From assembly GCA_041656175.1 (NCBI GenBank), contig JBBAEA010000066.1, positions 1-19,232 on the forward strand: DNA of 19,232 nucleotides. Reading direction: 5' to 3'. Positions within the stretch are counted from its first letter, which is position 1, and the number at the start of each line of letters is the position of its first letter. Under the pieces are notes generated by a model that was not told where the DNA came from, ran no database searches, and saw only the letters and a program-made list of their open reading frames with translations. This DNA comes from JBBAEA01 sp041656175. Lineage in GTDB: Bacteria; Myxococcota_A; Bradymonadia; UBA4248. A program made the position numbers and the translations under genes. This document shows, piece after piece, positions 14,467 through 19,232 of this stretch.

Positions 14467-14895
14467 TTATGTAATAGCAATTTTCCGTGGCTGATTCTCT
14501 GCTGATTTTTGCAAAGTAACACGTAAAATGCCGTTCTTTAACTTCGCCTCAACCTTGTTTGTATCAACATTAACTGGGAACGCTACACTACGATGTACTT
14601 CGTAATTGCGCCTCTCCGAAAGCAATACCGTTGCATCCTCGGGATTGACTACATTGCGCTTTGCACTCAACGTAAGCCTATCCGCATGTACAGTAAGCTC
14701 TAAATCGTCTTCTTTTAGCCCAGGCAACTCCGCTACAAACTCAAAATATTCCCCCTTATCGCTAAGATTCATACGACAATTATGCACAAAGCACGCATTG
14801 CGCTCCGTAGAACCCGCGCTGTACTTGTTTTGTAACAAGTTAGAGAAAGGATAGCCAAATATAGCACGATCTATATCACTCCATAGTGTAAACAT
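14467..14895 (-). CDS. Hsp20/alpha-crystallin small heat shock protein (upstream copy)
   Basis: Second small heat shock protein, 142 residues from the ATG at 14895, which has GGAGG upstream; the upstream 16 codons of the open frame are rejected. The N-terminal region (MFTLWSDIDRAIFG) is typical of class A Hsp20. The alpha-crystallin domain covers ~40-138, with EYFEFVAELPGLKEDDLELTV, RLTLSAKR, RRNYEVHRSVAFPVNVD and the conserved AKLKNGILRVTLQK. The tail ends PRKIAIT, matching the IxI motif. Together with the downstream copy it may form a mixed-oligomer pair, as in other bacteria with tandem ibp/hsp20 genes. No heat-shock sigma consensus is evident upstream. Confidence 0.93.
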   Translation of the reverse strand: MFTLWSDIDRAIFGYPFSNLLQNKYSAGSTERNACFVHNCRMNLSDKGEYFEFVAELPGLKEDDLELTVHADRLTLSAKRNVVNPEDATVLLSERRNYEVHRSVAFPVNVDTNKVEAKLKNGILRVTLQKSAENQPRKIAIT

Positions 14896-15055
14896 TATAT
14901 GCCTCCAATTACATTTATTGCTATGTATTATTACAACTAGCAAGGATTAAACTCAATTGGTGACAGACTTATGAGCCTAATGGCCATATCTATCATCGCC
15001 CTACACTAAAGCTTAAACACCGTTGTTAGAGCGTCAAGTAAAAAAACAACAGTTC

Positions 15056-15301
15056 GAGAGCTTTGCGCGGGGGGGAACCTTTTTTCTTTTTGCAAATGAA
15101 AAAAGGTTCCCCCCCCCACCCCCCTTCAAAAAAGAAAGCACTCTTTTAAGCACTTTTCGAATAAAATGTCATTTTATCTTCCACCTGCCTTATTTAATTA
15201 GCATCCTTAACTTGTGCTTCTCTACAAAATATCTCATTTTGTTTAAAAATGTATCGAATTTGTAAAATTAAATTCGTTATTTCTAGCCGTGCAAAGGTCT
15301 C
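15056..15301 (+). mobile_element. MITE family M, copy D (best preserved)
   Basis: 246 bp with perfect left end GAGAGCTTTGC (15056-15066) and right end GCAAAGGTCTC (15291-15301), which are inverted with one mismatch. A long hairpin (G-run, AACC, T-run and complement) spans about 15069-15117. The AT-rich core is nearly identical to copies A and B. The flanks AGTTC and AATTC may be a target duplication with one change. It lies upstream of, and divergent from, the hsp20 pair. Confidence 0.9.
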
Positions 15302-15307
15302 AATTCT

Positions 15308-15412
15308 ATTGATTTTATTGGTTTTTATTGTAAATGCTCACCAGTTTTTTTGCTTTAATCAAGGGCAGCTTTGAAAGCCGCTCTCTACTGTTTTGCATTA
15401 ATCAGAGCTTCC
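15308..15412 (+). repeat. repeat family E, copy 2 (105 bp)
   Basis: Same length and close match to 13914-14018, starting 6 bp after MITE copy D. The GGGCAG arm is retained but its partner is altered (GCCGCT), so the hairpin is weaker. It ends ATTAATCAGAGCTTCC. It lies downstream of the minus-strand methyltransferase gene. The stretch 15413-15494 holds nothing I recognise. Confidence 0.72.
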
Positions 15413-15494
15413 ATAACGCTCTCGCATAAAGTGCACACACGAACAGCCTTAAAACACGCAAAAAAGCTTGCTACTCTGCGTTTGCATATGCGGC

Positions 15495-16235
15495 TCAGTA
15501 CTTAGTAGCGCTGATAAGCCAGCGATCAGTCCTTTGCGTCGGTTCCGAAAACGTGTTCGCATCGTAGAACTGAACTCTTTTAAACTTAAGACTGCGCAGC
15601 GCCGCACTTATTTCAGCACGCGTGTGCGCACGCTGCACATGCACTTCCTCGAATCGCTCCCCGTCAAGCTCAAACTGCATTCGAACCCTAATCAGCTGCG
15701 TATCGGGGTCATACTTCCCTCGCCAGCGATGCCTATAGCCCGACAAATCGTCGTAGACGTCTTCATCAAAGAGCTGCGACTCAAAAGCATAAGGCGTATT
15801 GACATCGAATATAAGCCTTCCCTTGGGGAGCAAATGACGATGAATATTCGCTAAGTAAAGTGAAAAATCCTCGTAAGTTTTAGCGCAATTGAGTACATCA
15901 AAGATCGCCACAGCCACTGGGAACTGACGCCCCAAATCAAAATCGCGCAAATCCGCATGAAAAAAGTGAACATTCTTTTCGTAGGACTTGCGACGCGCTA
16001 TACGAAGCATAGACTCGCTCGCATCAACTGCCGTCACTTCAAGATAATCGGCAAAGCGCTGCGTCATAATGCCTGTGCCGCAACCCAGCTCCAAAAGCTC
16101 CGTTACCGCAATCCGCGAAAGCGAAATAAGCGCCATATAATGCTTAAACCACTCGTCGTAATTGACGTGTTGCATCAAGTCGTCGTATAAAGGGGCAACG
16201 CTTTGGTAAGCCGTCGTTTTGTCGTTTGTATCCAT
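15495..16235 (-). CDS. class I SAM-dependent methyltransferase
   Basis: A 246-residue soluble methyltransferase with a Rossmann-like SAM domain. Motif I is LELGCGTG (49-55), followed by AVDAS (acidic Asp71, ribose binding), HADLRDFD (about 93-100) and IFDVLNC (motif IV). The N-terminal YQSVAPLYDDLM is typical of small-molecule methyltransferases in the methyltransferase type 11/25 group. Substrate is unknown. The start codon ATG begins at 16235, which is also the discriminator A of the adjacent tRNA-Arg, so there is no separate leader. The only possible Shine-Dalgarno is AGGG in the tRNA acceptor strand. The next in-frame Met is residue 21, which would remove conserved residues. Confidence 0.87.
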   Translation of the reverse strand: MDTNDKTTAYQSVAPLYDDLMQHVNYDEWFKHYMALISLSRIAVTELLELGCGTGIMTQRFADYLEVTAVDASESMLRIARRKSYEKNVHFFHADLRDFDLGRQFPVAVAIFDVLNCAKTYEDFSLYLANIHRHLLPKGRLIFDVNTPYAFESQLFDEDVYDDLSGYRHRWRGKYDPDTQLIRVRMQFELDGERFEEVHVQRAHTRAEISAALRSLKFKRVQFYDANTFSEPTQRTDRWLISATKY

Positions 16236-16310
16236 GACCCTAGCAGGAGTCGAACCTGCGACATACAGAGATTAGGAATCTCCAGCTCTATCCATCTGAG
16301 CTATAGGGCC
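16235..16310 (-). tRNA. tRNA-Arg, anticodon CCU
   Basis: A 76-nt cloverleaf read on the minus strand. The acceptor stem GGCCCTA/TAGGGTC (with one G-U pair) has discriminator A at 16235. The D arm AGCTC...GAGC, the anticodon stem GGAGA/TCTCT around TTCCTAA (anticodon CCT), and the T arm GCAGG-TTCGACT-CCTGC are all present. The 3' CCA is not encoded. It reads AGG codons. The 3' base overlaps the methyltransferase start codon, so the two are probably co-transcribed. Confidence 0.95.
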
Positions 16311-16341
16311 GCTCGCCGGCGCAAAGCTCGCCAACCACTTA

Positions 16342-16370
16342 GCTCTAGCAAAAATTAGCCTTTTGGACAA
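16342..16370 (-). promoter_or_regulatory. possible promoter for tRNA-Arg and the methyltransferase
   Basis: On the minus strand TTGTCC (16370-16365) and TAGAGC (16347-16342) are separated by 17 bp, with TGC directly before the -10-like box. This would start transcription about 25 nt before the tRNA. The match to consensus is moderate (4/6 and 3/6). Confidence 0.3.
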
Positions 16371-16466
16371 GTATTTTTCGACATCTCTAGCCAAACAGCC
16401 ACCCACGAAGTAAACTGCCAACGGCAGCAGTGGTTGCTGTATTACATACCATTAACGAGGTTTAGC

Positions 16467-16991
16467 ATGGCAAAATTCTCATTCAACGAATTCTTCACAC
16501 AAGTCAAAGAAGAAACCCTTGAGTCACAATCTAAGCAAACCGAGGCCAGCTCGGCACAAGATGAGGAACAACTCGCCTCCGTAGCAGAAGTGGGCTGCTT
16601 CTACTCACCAGTCCAAAAACAAGAAGCCCGCGTCACCGCCGACTTACTCAACGTCCGCGAATCGCCCTCCACCGACAAGCCCCGCATCGGCCAACTCAAA
16701 CGAGGCGCCACCATCACCGTCACCGGCGTTTGCGACGACTGGCTCTCCATCGAGCTGCAAGGCCACACCTGCTACGTAAGCGCCAAATACACCGACTACG
16801 CCAAACCCACCGCCACCGTCACCGCCTCCGCCCTCAACGTCCGCAAAGGACCCTCCACCGAAACCGACAAAATCGGCTCCCTCGCACAAGGTAGCACCGT
16901 CAACATCCTCGGCGAAGAGAAGGGCTGGGCCAAAATCCTACACAAAAACACCCTAGGATACGTCAGCAAAGAATATCTAGATATCGCCTAA
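16467..16991 (+). CDS. protein with two SH3b (bacterial SH3-like) domains
   Basis: A 174-residue protein starting at the ATG at 16467, with GAGG 6 nt upstream. There is no signal peptide or membrane segment. Residues 1-50 are charged and likely flexible. Two SH3b repeats follow: 54-110 (ADLLNVRESPSTDKPRIGQL...WLSIELQGHTCYVSAKY) and 116-173 (ASALNVRKGPSTETDKIGSL...WAKILHKNTLGYVSKEY). Such domains often bind peptidoglycan or peptides, but without an export signal the role is unclear. Codons are strongly C-ending (GCC, ACC, CTC), unlike the mixed usage of neighbours, so it may be highly expressed or have a different history. It is followed by a foldback element. Confidence 0.83.
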   Translation: MAKFSFNEFFTQVKEETLESQSKQTEASSAQDEEQLASVAEVGCFYSPVQKQEARVTADLLNVRESPSTDKPRIGQLKRGATITVTGVCDDWLSIELQGHTCYVSAKYTDYAKPTATVTASALNVRKGPSTETDKIGSLAQGSTVNILGEEKGWAKILHKNTLGYVSKEYLDIA

Positions 16992-17036
16992 GAATATCTA
17001 AGCTCTCTCACAAAATTTTATCCTATTTTATCTGCT

Positions 17037-17181
17037 GGGGGGAAGTCTCCCCCTACGCGCGGGCTTCCTCGCCAAATTCGCTAATGAACGCATAATTTTA
17101 TGCGATGTTTCGCCTATTCGTCGAACCATCGCATAAAATGCGTTCATTGCGACTTTTTCTCGGCGATCCCGCGCTACCCCC
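17037..17181 (-). repeat. foldback element G, copy 3 (inverted orientation)
   Basis: In minus-strand reading the outer arms GCGCGGG (pairing 17168-17174 with 17057-17063) form the same stem as in copies 1 and 2, with yet another base-pair combination. The inner stem GAACGCA...TTTTATGCGATG pairs with CATCGCATAAAA...TGCGTTC, leaving 3 unpaired nt on the 3' arm. The loop contains TTCG/CGAA. The end hairpin is GGGGG-AGACTT-CCCCC. It lies between the SH3b gene and dus. Confidence 0.82.
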
Positions 17182-17271
17182 TCTCTAAAGCGCTACTAAC
17201 GTGCCTTTGTTCTACCAATAGCATGCTGTATCGCACGAGAGTTCCGTTCTTAGCCCTAAAGTGAATTTTAG

Positions 17272-18303
17272 ATGCCCCAAGCTTTTTTGAACTGCCGCGT
17301 GTTTTTGGGTTCCCTCACAAACGTGGGCAACAAACCCTTTCGTCGACTTTGCAAGGACTACGGCGCCCCCGCTACCATCAGCGAAATGGTTATTTCCCAC
17401 TATGCTGCCAAGGGCGGTGCCCAAGACCTAGCGCTGATGCGAAAACACGAGTCCGAAACGATTTTTGGCGTACAAATCGAAGGCTCGCAAATCAACAAAA
17501 TCCTCGACACCGCCAAGCGCGCTGAAGAATACGGCGCTAGCTTCATCGATTTTAACGCCGCTTGCCCTCACGCCTCGGTCATTAAACACGGCGCAGGCGC
17601 CCTACTCCTCACAAAACCCGAAAAACTACGCCAAATTCTCCTCGCTCTTCGCGAAACAGTAAAGCTACCCATTACGCTTAAAATGCGAAAAGGCTACAAA
17701 AAAAGCGACACTAATACGATAGAAATTGCCAAAATGGCAGAAGAAGTCGGTGTTTCCGCTGTTTTTTTGCATGCGCGAAGTAAGGAAGTGCAATACAAAG
17801 GGGACAACGACTGGGAAATCATCGAAGAATGCGCAAAATCGCTTGCGATCCCGCTCATCGCTTGCGGTGACTTAGCCCACGGCCCCGACGTCATTGAACG
17901 CATGCAAAACAGCGCCTGCGCTGGCTTTGCAATTGCAAGGGGCGCGCTACAAAAACCATGGATCTTTAAGGAAATACAAGAGGAAAAACTCCTCGATCCC
18001 AGCGCCGAAGAACGCCTCGAAATGCTCAAAACGCTTGTACGCTACACGCTAGAAAACTTCGGCGACGACGCACGAGGACGGCACAACTCTCGCAACTTCC
18101 TTCACAAGCAACTCGCCTTCTTAACGCGTTACGTGCCCGTTGGCGCGATAGGCTACCCTGTGCCTATGCAGGAGCGACCCGATAGCTGGACACCGCGCAA
18201 TGAACTCGAAGAGCTGTGGTCAAAACAGGGTGAAGAAAACTATGACAAACTCTTGAATCTAGCAGACTTTCCTAGCCAAAACGAGGCTATAACACAGGTT
18301 TAA
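17272..18303 (+). CDS. tRNA-dihydrouridine synthase, Dus3-like subgroup
   Basis: FMN-dependent enzyme reducing uridine to dihydrouridine in tRNA. The protein has 343 residues, starting at the first possible Met after an in-frame stop at 17269-17271; no Shine-Dalgarno is visible, so initiation may be leaderless or weak. Family marks are SLTNVGNKPFRRLCKDYGA (FMN-binding start), FNAACPHASVIKHGAGALLL with catalytic Cys98, ITLKMRKGY, LHARSKEVQYKGDNDW and AIARGALQKPWIF. The C terminus (SAEERLEMLKTLVRYTLENFGDDARG...LAFLTRYVPVG) resembles eukaryotic Dus3 more than bacterial DusA/B/C as I recall them. It does not have the eukaryotic N-terminal zinc fingers. The PAP2 gene follows after 2 bp. Confidence 0.88.
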   Translation: MPQAFLNCRVFLGSLTNVGNKPFRRLCKDYGAPATISEMVISHYAAKGGAQDLALMRKHESETIFGVQIEGSQINKILDTAKRAEEYGASFIDFNAACPHASVIKHGAGALLLTKPEKLRQILLALRETVKLPITLKMRKGYKKSDTNTIEIAKMAEEVGVSAVFLHARSKEVQYKGDNDWEIIEECAKSLAIPLIACGDLAHGPDVIERMQNSACAGFAIARGALQKPWIFKEIQEEKLLDPSAEERLEMLKTLVRYTLENFGDDARGRHNSRNFLHKQLAFLTRYVPVGAIGYPVPMQERPDSWTPRNELEELWSKQGEENYDKLLNLADFPSQNEAITQV

Positions 18304-18305
18304 AG

Positions 18306-18878
18306 ATGCAAGGCGAAATATCTGTACTCAACGCCATCCAAGAACACTGCCGTTTTGACGCGCTTGACCACATCATGGTTTACATAACTAAACTCGGGGA
18401 TCTCGGCGCTATTTGGATCTTGCTAACTGTGGTTTTACTTATCGTTCCCAAAACGCGTAGCGTTGGTTTGTGTATGTTTTTAGCGCTTTTATTGGATTCT
18501 TTACTCTTAAACCTAGCGCTTAAACCCCTCATCGCGCGCCCGCGTCCCTTTAGTGTAAACGAAACCGTAAGCCTGCTTATAGCCAAACCTAGCGATTTTT
18601 CCTTCCCCTCGGGGCACAGCGGCGCGTCCTTTGCCGCTGCTTTTGCCATTCTTTTTTCTAAAGCTCGCAAAGCACTCTGGATCCCCGCACTATGCCTAGC
18701 TGTGCTTATAGCATTCTCGCGTCTCTATCTTTATGTGCACTACCCAAGCGACGTCCTTGCGGGCGCCATCATTGGGGTTCTTTCGGCGTTTATCGCTATA
18801 AAGCTTATTTTATACGCAAAAAAGCGCCGCCTAGCCGCAGTTAAGATGACAAAAAATACAAAAAACGAAACTAACTAA
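18306..18878 (+). CDS. PAP2-family membrane phosphatase
   Basis: A 190-residue integral membrane lipid phosphatase, probably acting on undecaprenyl diphosphate, phosphatidylglycerol phosphate or a similar lipid at the periplasmic face. The three catalytic motifs are complete: KPLIARPRP (Lys73 to Pro81), PSGHS (101-105, His104) and SRLYLYVHYPSD (Ser138, Arg139, His145, Asp149). About five hydrophobic segments lie near 31-47, 53-70, 107-118, 124-138 and 150-170. The basic, Asn/Lys-rich tail is probably cytoplasmic. It starts 2 bp after dus, so the two genes are translationally linked. Substrate cannot be told from sequence; BacA-independent undecaprenyl recycling is one option. Confidence 0.9.
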   Translation: MQGEISVLNAIQEHCRFDALDHIMVYITKLGDLGAIWILLTVVLLIVPKTRSVGLCMFLALLLDSLLLNLALKPLIARPRPFSVNETVSLLIAKPSDFSFPSGHSGASFAAAFAILFSKARKALWIPALCLAVLIAFSRLYLYVHYPSDVLAGAIIGVLSAFIAIKLILYAKKRRLAAVKMTKNTKNETN

Positions 18879-18902
18879 ACAACGACACTTGACTTTCGTT
18901 GT
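18879..18902 (+). terminator. weak hairpin after the PAP2 gene
   Basis: ACAACGA (18879-18885) pairs with TCGTTGT (18896-18902) directly after the stop codon, with a 10-nt loop. No T-run follows, so it is a doubtful intrinsic terminator. It sits directly before repeat E copy 3. Confidence 0.35.
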
Positions 18903-18962
18903 ATTAATCAAGGGCAGGATTGAATGCTGCCCCCTACTGTTTTTACATTAATCAGAGTATCC
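18902..18962 (+). repeat. repeat family E, copy 3 (partial, 61 bp)
   Basis: Shares TTAATCAAGGGCAG, the hairpin GGGCAG/CTGCCC, CTACTGTTTT and ATTAATCAGAG with copies 1 and 2, but lacks their left ~45 bp. The segment 18963-19074 holds a further TCAGAGTTTCC motif (19039-19049) and no credible gene. Confidence 0.65.
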
Positions 18963-19074
18963 TTAGGAAGCACACCTTACTTTGTCAATAGTTCTTTCTT
19001 ACTCCAACTTATCGGGACACAATCAAATATCGCGTGCATCAGAGTTTCCCTAAAGGTGGTCGGAACAATCGCTT

Positions 19075-19232
19075 CGGGGGCGTTACGGGGGCTGGAGCCC
19101 CCGTTGAGATACCGTCTTGATTGTCAAGACAAAAACTAAAAAATAACGTTTGCAAGCGCCCTCGCCCGACGCACGCATAGCGTATGCAAATGCTGCAATC
19201 TTATCAAGGCAACCCTACGGGTCGGCTACGCC
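19075..19232 (-). repeat. dispersed repeat F, right copy (inverted relative to 73-245)
   Basis: Its reverse complement matches 91-245, nearly identical over about 130 bp. It includes the GTCTTG/CAAGAC hairpin near 19114-19130 and, at its inner end, the hairpin GGGGGCT/AGCCCCC (19087-19102). The repeat runs off the end of the window. Confidence 0.85.

Noticed and set aside
17124..17140. GTTCGA-like T-loop on the minus strand
   Set aside because: It is the apical loop of foldback element copy 3; no acceptor or anticodon stem surrounds it.
1..19232. CRISPR array or phage defence system
   Set aside because: No evenly spaced short direct repeats with unique spacers, and no nuclease, toxin or defence protein is encoded. 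The repeats present are dispersed.

Overview
This is a bacterial chromosomal window of roughly balanced GC content. It carries sixteen convincing protein genes and one tRNA, separated by unusually repeat-rich spacers. Three things suggest the Myxococcota/Bradymonadota side of the former Deltaproteobacteria: an AgmX/PglI-type envelope protein with a glycine-rich linker, a Rho_N-DUF4912 protein next to a GH57 glucan branching enzyme, and several acidic lipoproteins. That placement is inference; no rRNA or species marker is present.

Layout. Positions 1-545 are non-coding: one arm of an inverted repeat whose partner lies at the far right edge, then a foldback element. An AgmX/PglI-type protein follows (546-1838), then an AT-rich spacer containing a MITE. 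The DUF4912 protein and the GH57 branching enzyme form a pair (2422-5313) closed by a clear intrinsic terminator. The riboflavin block covers ribD, ribE, a ribBA-like gene and ribH (5531-9201), followed by a nusB-like gene and a DUF805 membrane protein (to 10765) and a second terminator. After a nested repeat region come two lipoproteins, one of unknown function and one a metallophosphoesterase. Two tandem Hsp20 genes and a methyltransferase lie on the minus strand, the latter touching a minus-strand tRNA-Arg(CCU). The right end has an SH3b-repeat protein, a Dus3-like tRNA-dihydrouridine synthase and a PAP2 phosphatase.

How the genes work together. RibD, RibE, RibH and the RibB half of RibBA would cover riboflavin synthesis from the GTP cyclohydrolase II product and ribulose 5-phosphate. 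The GTP cyclohydrolase II half lacks its zinc cysteines, and the RibB half has Gln where a metal-binding His is expected. Ring opening of GTP must therefore come from elsewhere. No FMN riboswitch is visible. NusB next to RibH is a common bacterial arrangement, but this NusB is twice the usual length and looks like two fused NusB-like domains.

The most interesting signal is in the spacers. One family is a ~240-bp MITE (four copies, same orientation) with 11-bp terminal inverted repeats; two copies have exact 5-bp target duplications. A second family of ~150-bp foldback elements (three copies) has conserved outer segments, but the long inner stem differs in each copy and still pairs with itself, with compensatory changes and a 2-3 nt bulge at about the same place. 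A third family of ~105-bp repeats lies downstream of genes. A ~150-bp repeat in inverted orientation lies near both ends of the window.
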